From assembly GCA_035573715.1 (NCBI GenBank), contig DATLZZ010000001.1, forward strand, positions 1 through 22,549: a stretch of 22,549 nt of DNA, written 5' to 3'. Source of the stretch: JACPRL01 sp035573715. Lineage in GTDB: Bacteria > Acidobacteriota > Terriglobia > Acidiferrales > 2-02-FULL-67-57. Within the stretch, counting starts at the first letter, position 1. Every line of letters begins with the position of its first letter. Shown piece after piece: positions 1 through 8,404 of this stretch. Both the position numbers and the translations under genes were made by a program. Below the pieces are notes generated by a model that saw only the letters and a program-made list of their open reading frames with translations, was not told the origin of the DNA and did no database searches.

Positions 1-1
1 G

Positions 2-103
2 GCGGGTCTCAAGCAACTCTACCGCCGGTCTCGCGTTCGCAGCTTTGACTTCCTGGAAAGTTATTATCGGGCGTCTCAGGCACCAGTATTGATCCGAGCG
101 TGA
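2..103 (+). CDS. C-terminal tail of an unidentified upstream gene (partial)
   Basis: One frame is open from the window edge to a TGA at 101-103 and encodes about 33 residues, rich in Arg, Tyr and Ser and ending SQAPVLIRA. The stop lies four bases before the ATG of the next gene, a spacing typical of genes in one operon. That is the main reason to treat it as real. The visible tail has no recognisable domain, so no function can be given. It may be a further component of the rightward defence-like operon. A chance open frame of this length is possible. Confidence 0.45.
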   Translation, partial: AGLKQLYRRSRVRSFDFLESYYRASQAPVLIRA

Positions 104-107
104 TCGA

Positions 108-3100
108 ATGCAATACAAAGACTTCGTGACAGTTGCACCCCGCTTCACGAGAGCCATAAACCTTGAAAGGGATGCGATTGTTCCATCCGCTGTAGACGGA
201 TACATTGTCACAGCCACTGCACAACAGGTGTTGCATCGCCTTGCGGATGCCCTTGCCAAGCCAGCAGGCCACCGAGCTTGGACGCTGACGGGCCCCTACG
301 GATCTGGCAAGTCAGCTTTCGCACTCTTTCTGGGAAATCTTTTTGGGCCTACGTGGAACGCAGGCGGGCGTCTCGCTCGCACGATCCTTCGCACACAGTC
401 TGAAACCTTACACCAAGAGCTTTTCGACCGCAGGAAACGGCAGAGCCTGCGCTCTGACGGATTCTGTCCCATTCTGGTATGCGGGGCACCCGAGCCGCTC
501 GTTAGTTGCCTCTTGCGTGCGGCCATCCGCGACATACGCCGGTATCTCCCACGAGGTCGCCCAACAAACGGCCTCCTCGAACTGGAAAGGCTCCATTCCC
601 GCCTATCGAAAGGATATCCAGTTCCGGGCTCCTCTGTCGTAGATGCGTTGGTGAAAGTTGCCAGGCGGCTGCAAGAGTCTGGTCGGTCTCAAGGTATAAT
701 GATTGTCATCGATGAACTTGGAAAATTCCTGGAGTTCGCCTCGAAGGAATCCGAACGTGCCGATATCTTTTTCTTGCAGCAGCTCGCCGAGGCAACTGCA
801 AGCTTCAAATCACCCGGTCTGTTTCTCATTACGATTCTTCATCAAGCATTCGAGCGCTACGCAGCGGGATTGCGTCCTGCCGTGCGGGACGAATGGTCAA
901 AGATTCAAGGCCGGTTCGAAGACATAGCCTTTCAGGAGCCTCCCGAACAGCTGCTTGACGTTCTTGCACACGCAATTGCTCATTCCGAAACTGCCTTGAC
1001 TCAGACAATGAGGCGCCGGGCGCGCACTTATGCAGGAAAGGCTGCTGAATTGGGCTTGGTGCCGCGAGGCATGTCAAAGTCGCAGTTCATTCAAGCGGTC
1101 GGGCGCTGCGCTCCGCTGCACCCTCTTACCGTGATGACGCTGGTCCGCTTGTGTCGGAAGTTTGGGCAAAACCAGCGTTCTCTCTTTGGTTTCTTGGTCT
1201 CGCGCGAACCAAAGGGCTTTTCAAGCTTTCTGGAGCAAGAGGTAAGCAGGAGCTCGTTGCCCTTCTATGGCGTAACGGACCTTTACGACTACATAGCAGA
1301 AGCCCTTGGCAATGGGCTGGCTATCGGCGAAAGTGCAACCAAATGGGCAGAAATTGAAAGTGCCTTAGATCGGTGCGCATCCGCATCACCAAGTGAGATT
1401 AGGCTTATCAAGATCGTGGGGATGTTGTCAGCGATCGGCGCGTATGGTGACCTCAAACCATCGCAGGAGATCATCGAGTTTGGCTTTGACACAAAAAAAC
1501 AAGAAGTTCGTCGTGCATGCGAAACCTTGCTGCAGCGCTCAGTCTTGGTCCATCGAAAGCACAGCCAATCTCTTGCGCTTTGGGAAGGAAGCGACATTGA
1601 CATCGACACCCGCGTTCAGGAGGCAAAGCGTCACATCGCTCAAGCAATAAGCCTTGCGAGGAAGCTTGGTAGCCTCTGGGTTCCTCGTCCGCTTGTCGCA
1701 AAGCGCCATTCTTTCCAGACGGGTACGCTCCGGTATTTTGAAATCCGCTTTGCCGACTCAGCAGAATTCTCGAGAGCTCTACAAGGAACTACTGATGCAG
1801 ACGGACTATTGGTCTACTGTCTCCCAGCTTCTCGCGCCGATTACGACCAGTTGCTTGAGCTGGCTAAGGGCTCGCTCGTTCGCGAACGAGCAGATATCAT
1901 AGTTGCAATACCACGGGAGATCGATGCTCTTCGCAACGCGGTCCAAGAGCTTGAGTGTCTCCGATGGGTCGAAAACAATACACCCGAATTGAAGGGCGAT
2001 GCGGTTGCGCGGCGGGAGCTTCGTGCCAGATTGGCTCTAGCGGATGAGCGAGTATCCAGGGACATCCAAAGCCTCTTCTCCCCTGGAGAGCGGACAGCTA
2101 GGAACACGCTCTGGTTTCACCGTGGCATTCCACAAACCATTTCGACGAAACGCTCGCTAGCTCACTTCTTGTCCGATATCTGCGACGCGGTGTACCAGCA
2201 TACACCGAAGCTACGTAATGAGTTGATTAACCGCCGGAACTTGTCTTCCGCTGCAGCCGCAGCAAGACGGAACTTGATCGAGGCCATGATCACGCGTGGA
2301 GCTGAGGAGCGGCTTGGCATTACGGGGAATCCGCCGGAAATGAGCATGTATATCTCGGTGCTGGCTGCGACGCAGATTCATCGTCGCCGACCAGATGGAT
2401 GCGTCTTTGGCCCTCCCAGAACCGACAAAGGCCTCATGCAGGTCTGGAAAGCTATTGAAGACTTTTTCGCGGGCTGCGAGCTACAACGGCGTCCGATCTC
2501 TGAGCTGCTCTGCTTGCTCCGGCAGCCTCCGTTTGGACTGAAGATGGGAGTTATTCCTGTCCTCTTTTGTGCTGCTGCTCTGGCCCGCGATACTGAGATC
2601 GCGCTCTATGAGAACGGTGCGTTTGTTCCAGATCTGACCATCGAAACCTTTGAACGCCTTTTGCGTTCGCCGGAGAAGTTTGAGATCCGACGCTACCGTA
2701 TAATTGGCATTCGCAAGGAGGTGTTCCGGCAATTCGCGGGTCTACTCGGGGCAAGCAAGCACGCAAAGACACACAACCTAGTTTCGATCGTCCGGCCACT
2801 TTACCGCTTCTTCAACCGGCTACCACCATATTCGCAGCAAACTAAAACGGTCTCTGAGACGACGAGGGCAGTAAGGGAAGCGTTGGTAAGTGCACGGGAA
2901 CCCGATGTTCTTCTGTTTGAGGATCTGCCGCGGGCTTGTGGCCTGGAACCTTTCCTTGCACGAAGGACAAACATCGACAGAGCTGCGGGTTTCTTTCGTT
3001 CCTTGAAAAGTGCGCTGATAGAACTACAGCGTGCCTATGACGATTTGCTGGCGGAGCTGCAGGAGTCGCTCTTCCGAGCGTTCAACACGACAGGACCAAA

Positions 3101-3641
3101 GAGTCGCGAACTTGTCAGGCTCCGCGCCCAAGCGATCTGGGAGCATTCGGTTGATCCGCGTTTGCGGGCATTTGTCCATCACCTATGTGATGAGCAGCTC
3201 GACAACGTTGCCTGGACAGAGGCAGTCGGAACTCTGGTTGTCGGGAAGACACCGCGGATGTGGTCGGACATGGACCGAGCTCGTTACGATGTGAACCTGA
3301 TAGAACTCGTTCGAAGTTTCCGGCACATTGAAACGCTGGTCTTTGAGATCACCAGACAGTTGCATCTTGGCAAAGCTCCTGCTGAAGTACTCCGTATCGG
3401 GATTACCGATCGACATTCAAAGGAGCGTGAGGCCGTGGTCGTCGTTGAAAGCGACGACCAAGATAAGTTAGCAGAGGCTGTTATCGAAGTAGAAGAGTGC
3501 CTCAAGCGTCAAGGGGTTGTAGGGAATCCAGAGTTAGCTCTCGCAGCTCTGGCCACAGTCTCCCGCCGGTTTCTGGCTGAACTTGAGACCCCCAGCGAGC
3601 CAGTCAGGGAACTTAAGGGTGAGAAGGTGAGGCATGAGTAA
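108..3641 (+). CDS. Large P-loop (AAA/STAND-like) ATPase of a defence-like operon, BrxC/PglY-like in size
   Basis: This 1177-residue protein has a clear Walker A motif (GPYGSGKS, residues 62-69) and a Walker B motif (IMIVIDELGKF, about 197-207, acidic pair D202/E203). A sensor-like stretch follows (LITILHQAFERYA, then RDEWSKIQGRFEDI). The rest is a long mixed alpha/beta region with no catalytic motif I recognise. Size and layout resemble the giant ATPases of BREX (BrxC/PglY) and similar systems, where they probably act as nucleotide-driven DNA-engaging or assembly subunits. This resemblance is judged by eye. The gene overlaps the start of the DndC-like gene by 8 bases, so the two are probably translationally coupled. 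The ATG at 108 is the first in-frame start after the upstream stop, but no strong Shine-Dalgarno precedes it. ATPase activity is well supported; the biological role is inferred from neighbours. Confidence 0.85.
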   Translation: MQYKDFVTVAPRFTRAINLERDAIVPSAVDGYIVTATAQQVLHRLADALAKPAGHRAWTLTGPYGSGKSAFALFLGNLFGPTWNAGGRLARTILRTQSETLHQELFDRRKRQSLRSDGFCPILVCGAPEPLVSCLLRAAIRDIRRYLPRGRPTNGLLELERLHSRLSKGYPVPGSSVVDALVKVARRLQESGRSQGIMIVIDELGKFLEFASKESERADIFFLQQLAEATASFKSPGLFLITILHQAFERYAAGLRPAVRDEWSKIQGRFEDIAFQEPPEQLLDVLAHAIAHSETALTQTMRRRARTYAGKAAELGLVPRGMSKSQFIQAVGRCAPLHPLTVMTLVRLCRKFGQNQRSLFGFLVSREPKGFSSFLEQEVSRSSLPFYGVTDLYDYIAEALGNGLAIGESATKWAEIESALDRCASASPSEIRLIKIVGMLSAIGAYGDLKPSQEIIEFGFDTKKQEVRRACETLLQRSVLVHRKHSQSLALWEGSDIDIDTRVQEAKRHIAQAISLARKLGSLWVPRPLVAKRHSFQTGTLRYFEIRFADSAEFSRALQGTTDADGLLVYCLPASRADYDQLLELAKGSLVRERADIIVAIPREIDALRNAVQELECLRWVENNTPELKGDAVARRELRARLALADERVSRDIQSLFSPGERTARNTLWFHRGIPQTISTKRSLAHFLSDICDAVYQHTPKLRNELINRRNLSSAAAAARRNLIEAMITRGAEERLGITGNPPEMSMYISVLAATQIHRRRPDGCVFGPPRTDKGLMQVWKAIEDFFAGCELQRRPISELLCLLRQPPFGLKMGVIPVLFCAAALARDTEIALYENGAFVPDLTIETFERLLRSPEKFEIRRYRIIGIRKEVFRQFAGLLGASKHAKTHNLVSIVRPLYRFFNRLPPYSQQTKTVSETTRAVREALVSAREPDVLLFEDLPRACGLEPFLARRTNIDRAAGFFRSLKSALIELQRAYDDLLAELQESLFRAFNTTGPKSRELVRLRAQAIWEHSVDPRLRAFVHHLCDEQLDNVAWTEAVGTLVVGKTPRMWSDMDRARYDVNLIELVRSFRHIETLVFEITRQLHLGKAPAEVLRIGITDRHSKEREAVVVVESDDQDKLAEAVIEVEECLKRQGVVGNPELALAALATVSRRFLAELETPSEPVRELKGEKVRHE

Positions 3642-4440
3642 TTCAGTGCGTCACATCCTCAGTCTGTCAGGCGGGAAGGACAGTACCGCACTGGCCATTT
3701 ACATGAGAGACCGAGTTCCCGAAATGGAGTATGTGTTCTGTGATACGCAAAAGGAGCTGCCGGAAACTTACGAGTACCTTGACCGCCTCCAGGCCTATTT
3801 GGGAAAGCCAATCATCCGGCTAAATGCAACAAGGGGTTTCGATCACTGGCTCCAAGTGTACGGAGGGTACTTGCCCTCTTCGCGTATGCGCTGGTGCACA
3901 AGGATGCTTAAGATCAAGCCCTTCGAAGAACACGTGGGTGATGATCCCGTTCTGAGCTACATCGGAATTCGCGCTGATGAGGACCGAGAGGGGTACATCT
4001 CGCACAGGCCCACCATCAAGCCCGTCTACCCATTCAAAGAAGCAGGTATAGTTGAAGCGGACGTGTTCCGTATTTTGGAGGAAAGTGGTCTAGGACTGCC
4101 GAAATACTACGAGTGGCGCACGCGCTCTGGATGCTACTTCTGCTTTTTTCAGCGGAAAGCAGAGTGGGTTGGGCTCTTAGAGCGCCACCCTGAGTTATTT
4201 GAAAAAGCTAAAGCGTACGAGAAAATCGACGAGGCAGCCGGTATCCGATACACTTGGAATCAAACGGAGAGTCTTGTTGAATTGGCAGAGCCGAAACGGA
4301 CCCAAGAAATCAAAGAGAAACACCAGCGTGCCGTGAAAGCTCAATCGAAGTCACAGCCCTGTCAAAAGCTCTATCAGATCTTCGGGGCCGTGCTGGATGT
4401 GGAAGATGACGAGGAACCGTGCCTGATCTGTCATCTATAA
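3634..4440 (+). CDS. DndC/PAPS-reductase-like PP-loop protein (adenine nucleotide alpha hydrolase fold)
   Basis: This 268-residue protein begins with the PP-loop SGGKDST (residues 12-18), which binds and activates ATP or an adenylyl group in PAPS reductases, ATP sulfurylases and tRNA/DNA thiolation enzymes. Other family marks are RWCTRMLKIKPFE (about 86-98, Cys88), a CYFC pair (Cys167/Cys170) followed by FFQRKAEW, and a second CxxC at the extreme C terminus (Cys263/Cys266). Several cysteines like this fit an Fe-S-cluster DndC-type protein better than an assimilatory PAPS reductase. No other sulfate-assimilation gene is nearby, and the neighbours are a DGQHR protein, an ATPase and a nuclease-like protein. 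The ATG lies inside the end of the ATPase gene behind a good GGTGAGG ribosome site. A role in placing sulfur on DNA (phosphorothioation) is an inference; BREX type 4 BrxP is another related context. Confidence 0.85.
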   Translation: MSNSVRHILSLSGGKDSTALAIYMRDRVPEMEYVFCDTQKELPETYEYLDRLQAYLGKPIIRLNATRGFDHWLQVYGGYLPSSRMRWCTRMLKIKPFEEHVGDDPVLSYIGIRADEDREGYISHRPTIKPVYPFKEAGIVEADVFRILEESGLGLPKYYEWRTRSGCYFCFFQRKAEWVGLLERHPELFEKAKAYEKIDEAAGIRYTWNQTESLVELAEPKRTQEIKEKHQRAVKAQSKSQPCQKLYQIFGAVLDVEDDEEPCLICHL

Positions 4441-4452
4441 TCCTTCAGTGAG

Positions 4453-4941
4453 ATGGCTGCTCGGAAGCGCCCGAGGTTCTTCGACCTTGTTGATGAGGCC
4501 AAGTCGCATCTCTGTTCGTTGATGCTTTGGCCAAAGCGATGGAGAGCACACACAAGTCCGAAGTCACTCCCCTGGAAGACACTAACATTTACTGACAAGT
4601 CTCAGCCAAACGTTCCAAATAAACCCGGCGTTTATGCCTTCTTGGTCAAGCCCTCTATCGCCAATCTTGATGTTTCCTACCTGATGTACATAGGCAAGAC
4701 AGACCGATCGTTGCGAAAGCGATTTGGCGAATACCGAGCAAGCATCCGCCAGTACAAGGGACGACCGGCAGTGGTGGTTTTTCTTCATAAGTATGATGGA
4801 TTTCTCCACTTTTGCTGTGCGCCTGTTGAGTCTCCACGTTCTCCGTCAAAGGTCGAAGAGAGACTCTTGGCGGCATTTATCCCGCCTGCCAACAAACAGC
4901 TCCCTGCAAGAGCTCGCCGGATAATGGCTGCTTTTAGCTAG
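4453..4941 (+). CDS. GIY-YIG nuclease-domain protein (first copy)
   Basis: This 162-residue protein has the GIY-YIG core: PGVYAF (about 58-63) and YIGKT (79-83), followed by RSLRKRFGEY, which supplies the conserved arginine. A glutamate in KVEERLLAAF (about 135-136) and Asn147 in PPANKQL fit the metal-binding and closing residues of the family. The roughly 55 residues before the core are basic and have no known domain. It sits between the DndC-like and DGQHR genes with gaps of 12 and 14 bases, so it is clearly in the same operon. GIY-YIG enzymes cut or nick DNA, and some restrict modified DNA. A nuclease or effector role here is an inference. The ribosome site is weak (GTGAG close to the ATG). 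Confidence 0.75.
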   Translation: MAARKRPRFFDLVDEAKSHLCSLMLWPKRWRAHTSPKSLPWKTLTFTDKSQPNVPNKPGVYAFLVKPSIANLDVSYLMYIGKTDRSLRKRFGEYRASIRQYKGRPAVVVFLHKYDGFLHFCCAPVESPRSPSKVEERLLAAFIPPANKQLPARARRIMAAFS

Positions 4942-4955
4942 TGTGAGGCACCCCA

Positions 4956-6218
4956 ATGAATACAGCAGAGACAAAACAGCTGAAGATTCCAGGCCTTCGA
5001 GCACAGATGGGGGACTGGGTCTACTACACGACCTTCCTGAGAATGGGCGACATAGCAGAGCGCATTTCCCTGGCGAAAGAGATTCATCCCAGCAAGGCAT
5101 TGCAGGAGCTTATACAAAGGGAAGTTGAATCAGCTCACTCGGACTCGATTCGAGAGTACTTGTTGCGTCAAAAGGAGAGGTTTTTTAATGCACTGGTGAT
5201 CGGTGTGTATGGAGGTTCCCCTAAATGGCTTGAGCTTTCGATTGAAGAGACCAAGCAACTGGACGGCCTTCCAGACTACATAAAGGGAGCTCTTGGGATC
5301 CTGGTCCTCGATGGTTCGGAAAAGCTATTCGCCATCGACGGGCAACATAGAGTCGTTGGCATCAAGAAAGCACTACAGGAGAAGCCGGAACTAGGCGATG
5401 AAGAAGTTAGTGCAATCTTCGTCGGTCATGCGACGGACAGGGCGGGTATACAGCGTACTCGTCGTCTATTCACCACTCTGAACAGATACGCGAAGCCAGT
5501 GAACAAGATGCAAATCATTGCGTTAGATGAGGACGATGTTGTTGCGATAGTCACACGGCGTTTGTTAGACGAGCACGTGCTCTTTCGTAACTGGACTTCC
5601 ATTAAGAAAGTCAAGAGCCTTCCCAACAGCGATAGGCGGAGTTTCACCACAATAATCACTTTGTATGATGTCCTTGATGTCTACCTCGCTGGCGACCCAA
5701 AAGACTGGAGGAAATTCAAGAAGTTGCGCCCCCCGGATAAGACCATCAATGCCTTCTACAAGAAGGCGGCAGAATTATGGGACAAGATGGTGGATACATA
5801 TCCACCGCTACGTGAACTAGCTAGGAGCGACCTGGAGGAGGAGGTTGCGGCGCGTTATCGGAACCGGGACGGCGGACATCTACTTTTCAGGCCCGTAGGG
5901 CTATCGATTCTGGTGGGCGTTATTAAGTTGTTTCGGGATGAAGGAAAAGATCTCGATTCTATTCTGAGAGCGATGGCGGCTGTTCCATTGCTGCTAAGTG
6001 AGGAGCCGTGGGTTGGCTTACTGTGGGATCCCGTTAACCGCAGGATGGTTGTGCGTTCGGAGAATCAGAAGGTTGCTTTGCGGTTAGCGTACCACGGTCT
6101 GGGGGGTGACCTCACAAAGTTCAAAACTAACGAACAGGAGCTCAGGAATGAACTAGCCGGTCTTCTTTCCAGAGCGGCTGAAGACGTTACGCTTCCGAGA
6201 TGGGCGCTTATTGGCTAG
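4956..6218 (+). CDS. DGQHR-domain protein (DndB-like)
   Basis: The protein has 420 residues and carries the signature LFAIDGQHRVVGIKKAL with DGQHR at residues 128-132. It also has the family's second conserved block, RRLFTTLNRYAKPVNK (about 169-184). DGQHR proteins include DndB, which binds DNA and regulates phosphorothioation operons, and DpdB of the deazaguanine DNA-modification system. ATP or nucleic-acid handling has been proposed for the fold. A GAGG ribosome site lies eight bases before the ATG. It is the last gene of the rightward operon. Its final 66 bases are also the end of the leftward GIY-YIG gene, so the two operons meet tail to tail. Membership of the DGQHR superfamily is secure. 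Whether it is regulator, modification subunit or sensor cannot be told from sequence. Confidence 0.88.
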   Translation: MNTAETKQLKIPGLRAQMGDWVYYTTFLRMGDIAERISLAKEIHPSKALQELIQREVESAHSDSIREYLLRQKERFFNALVIGVYGGSPKWLELSIEETKQLDGLPDYIKGALGILVLDGSEKLFAIDGQHRVVGIKKALQEKPELGDEEVSAIFVGHATDRAGIQRTRRLFTTLNRYAKPVNKMQIIALDEDDVVAIVTRRLLDEHVLFRNWTSIKKVKSLPNSDRRSFTTIITLYDVLDVYLAGDPKDWRKFKKLRPPDKTINAFYKKAAELWDKMVDTYPPLRELARSDLEEEVAARYRNRDGGHLLFRPVGLSILVGVIKLFRDEGKDLDSILRAMAAVPLLLSEEPWVGLLWDPVNRRMVVRSENQKVALRLAYHGLGGDLTKFKTNEQELRNELAGLLSRAAEDVTLPRWALIG

Positions 6219-6578
6219 CCGATCGAATTCATTGGCAGCCGAGCAATAAGGGCATAGGAGATCAGATCTCGATGGGGCGTCGGGATGCAAGCGATTGATC
6301 AGTCGGTCCTGGTCTAAAAGTGCGTGCCAATATTGACATTCGAGGCTAAAGGCTTCGGCAGGAGTTTTGCAAAGCCGGACCCTGAAATAGCTCAAAACTG
6401 AGCCTTGTTCGTGGTGCGCTAGGCGCTCTTGCACGTCATAGTCGGATCGACCTACGTAGCGAGGCATGAAGCTCCCATCTGAAGGGTCAAGGTCGCCAAG
6501 TAGGTAAACACCCGGGCGGCCTGGAGGCACAATAGTGCGAACTAACAGCGGTACGAGAAGCCATGCGCGGGTTGACAT
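6153..6578 (-). CDS. GIY-YIG nuclease-domain protein (second copy) with CxxC motif
   Basis: This 141-residue protein has a compact GIY-YIG fold: PGVYLL (22-27), YVGRS (41-45), Arg52 in QERLAHHE, Glu80 in SLECQYW and Asn95 in RLINRLHP. All five positions match the catalytic layout of the family. A CPYC motif (Cys109/Cys112) near the C terminus may bind metal, although only two cysteines are obvious there. The start ATG lies four bases after the stop of the GHKL ATPase gene, behind AGGA, so the two are co-translated. Its 3' end overlaps the DGQHR gene on the opposite strand. It is not a simple duplicate of the first GIY-YIG protein: the domain is N-terminal here and C-terminal there. A nuclease effector paired with the GHKL ATPase is a reasonable inference. 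Confidence 0.78.
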   Translation of the reverse strand: MSTRAWLLVPLLVRTIVPPGRPGVYLLGDLDPSDGSFMPRYVGRSDYDVQERLAHHEQGSVLSYFRVRLCKTPAEAFSLECQYWHALLDQDRLINRLHPDAPSRSDLLCPYCSAANEFDRLANKRPSRKRNVFSRSGKKTG

Positions 6579-6582
6579 CGTC

Positions 6583-8346
6583 CTAGACTTGCAGGCGCTC
6601 GATCATGTTGTAAAGGAACATTCCCCAGTGGGTCCGGAGATCACCATAGCGCCGCTCAGGGTCAGGATCCATGCTTTCGGACTTTGCGTACGCTACGATC
6701 AGGAGGTCTAGCCCGACCTGAACAATTCGTGCGAGGCGCTGGAGTTCCTCCTCTGATAGCTTCTCCTGATCCTGTCCTTCGCCGCTCGTGCGACCGAGCA
6801 CACCAGCCGCCTTCAGGACCGGGGAATAGATCTTAGTGAAGAACGGGTGCCTGTTGTTCAGCTTGACAATTGTGTTTGACCCGAGGTGTTCGATTTCGAT
6901 GAATTCCTTTCCCGGCCACTGCAAGTCGATGATTGAGAAAGGAAGCTGCTCAATGCGCTTCTTCACTTCTCCAGGCGAGGTCGGTGGGGTAGCGGTTCCC
7001 TCCTCTTGGGCAGCCTGCGCCGCTTGGAGTGCCAATTGCTCGATTTTGGCCTCACGATCTTCTGGGGGCACGTGAGTGCCAGCTCGCGCTTTGGGTGAAA
7101 TCTTTTCGACCTCGGCGCTGATCTCCTCGGCCTGTTGGTGTATGCGCTGTTCCGCTTTTTCCTTGTTCTCCTGTTCGGTATAGGTGTGTTTAACCCTTCG
7201 GCGCGCTGTTTTGATGACGTCCTTCAACTTGTTACGCAGAGCGTCACGCAAAGCTTCGACGGGCTCAGCACCCTTCTTCACGTTGCGCACACGGAAGCAC
7301 TCATCGAGATCCGGCTCAAATGAGATTTCAATTCCAATCCAACGATCAATTTCCTCGACGGCGCTGGGATAGAATCTCGGAAGGATCCCAAAGAAGATCT
7401 CCCGCTTTGCCCTCAGAATAGAGAGACCTTCATTCTCGTGGATTCGACGCTCACGGGTGGGAGTATGTCGTGCATCTCCCCAGCCTCGCTTTAGGCGCCA
7501 CTCCTCAGGAAGAAGGGTAACGCAAATGCGGACCGGAGAAGTCCGGGCAGGATCTGTAGGAACCGGCCAGTCCAGTGGTTCATCGAGCAATACCTCAGCC
7601 TTGGGATCGCCGACAAAGCGAGGAATCGTCATGAGGTACAGGGGATCGTGAGGTTCGATGATCGTGTTGTCGAGTTCGATCCGAACTCCTCCGTCGAGGA
7701 AATGTCTGTACGCCCGAGAGAGCCAATGAACAAGCTCTTCACGCACGGTTTTCAAGTCATTTACCGTGCCGTCTTCTCCCTGAACCAATCGGTCGCACTT
7801 TGACCAGATTACAAGCGTGCCAGTGCCAGACGGCATCATGTCGTTGAATTCCTTCGGAATCGGTGCAGGCTGAGGTTCCGGCATGTACTGTTGTCTGCCT
7901 TCAACAATCTCGTCTAGGTCGATGTACGAATGCAGCCAGAGCCCTTCAGGGTTAACTCGGCTGAACATTTCAATACGTTTCGCCTGGCTGATCCCCGCGA
8001 GTGTTCCACCAACCCCAAACCGGCCAAGGCCGGTCCGGCTGTTGTACCTGGTGGAGTAGCCCAACTGAAGGCATTGATACAGCACCTCCAGGCTCATCCC
8101 TGTTCCGTCGTCCGCCACGGCGATTTGTTCGACGACTGGAGTATGTTTCTGCTTTTTGCCAACTCTCCGTTCGCCCTCGATAAGTCGAATCTTGATGGTG
8201 TTGGCCTTGGCCTCAAGTGCGTTGTCAACAAGTTCTCCGACGGCAGAGGGGGTATCGAAATGCGAAGCACGCAGAGAGGTGAGCGCTGTATCGACCTTGA
8301 TCAGCGGCAGGGTTTCAGTAACGGAATCCTTTGCTTTGGTTGCCAT
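6583..8346 (-). CDS. GHKL (HATPase_c, MORC/Hsp90/MutL-type) ATPase
   Basis: This 587-residue protein has all parts of a Bergerat ATP-binding fold near its N terminus: N-box GELVDNALEA (37-46, Glu38/Asn42), G1 box DDGTGM (79-84) and G2 lid GLGRFGVGG (106-114). A later GTGTLVIWSK segment fits the next conserved block. Residues from about 380 to 460 are highly charged and probably coiled coil. The C-terminal part is unassigned. This family dimerises on ATP binding; MORC-like and Hsp90-like members recur in anti-phage gene sets, often beside nucleases. A strong GAGGAGG ribosome site precedes the ATG. The gene lies between a small HTH gene and a GIY-YIG gene. It is not a two-component histidine kinase, because no HisKA domain or phospho-acceptor region is seen. 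DNA clamp or signalling use is inferred. Confidence 0.85.
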   Translation of the reverse strand: MATKAKDSVTETLPLIKVDTALTSLRASHFDTPSAVGELVDNALEAKANTIKIRLIEGERRVGKKQKHTPVVEQIAVADDGTGMSLEVLYQCLQLGYSTRYNSRTGLGRFGVGGTLAGISQAKRIEMFSRVNPEGLWLHSYIDLDEIVEGRQQYMPEPQPAPIPKEFNDMMPSGTGTLVIWSKCDRLVQGEDGTVNDLKTVREELVHWLSRAYRHFLDGGVRIELDNTIIEPHDPLYLMTIPRFVGDPKAEVLLDEPLDWPVPTDPARTSPVRICVTLLPEEWRLKRGWGDARHTPTRERRIHENEGLSILRAKREIFFGILPRFYPSAVEEIDRWIGIEISFEPDLDECFRVRNVKKGAEPVEALRDALRNKLKDVIKTARRRVKHTYTEQENKEKAEQRIHQQAEEISAEVEKISPKARAGTHVPPEDREAKIEQLALQAAQAAQEEGTATPPTSPGEVKKRIEQLPFSIIDLQWPGKEFIEIEHLGSNTIVKLNNRHPFFTKIYSPVLKAAGVLGRTSGEGQDQEKLSEEELQRLARIVQVGLDLLIVAYAKSESMDPDPERRYGDLRTHWGMFLYNMIERLQV

Positions 8347-8404
8347 AGTCTTTTTTCCTCCTCTGTGTTTAGTCGGCTCCAGCTGTAAGTCGTGTCCTTC
8401 CGGA

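Noticed and set aside
3634..4440. Assimilatory PAPS reductase (cysH)
   Set aside because: The cysteine pattern and the operon partners do not fit sulfate assimilation; no other cys genes are present.
6583..8346. Two-component sensor histidine kinase
   Set aside because: There is a GHKL ATPase fold but no HisKA region, phospho-acceptor histidine, sensor domain or membrane segment; the N-terminal position of the ATPase fits MORC/Hsp90/MutL-like proteins.
7930..8388. 152-codon frame antisense to the GHKL ATPase
   Set aside because: It overlaps the N-box and G-box coding region of the real gene on the other strand and has no recognisable domain.
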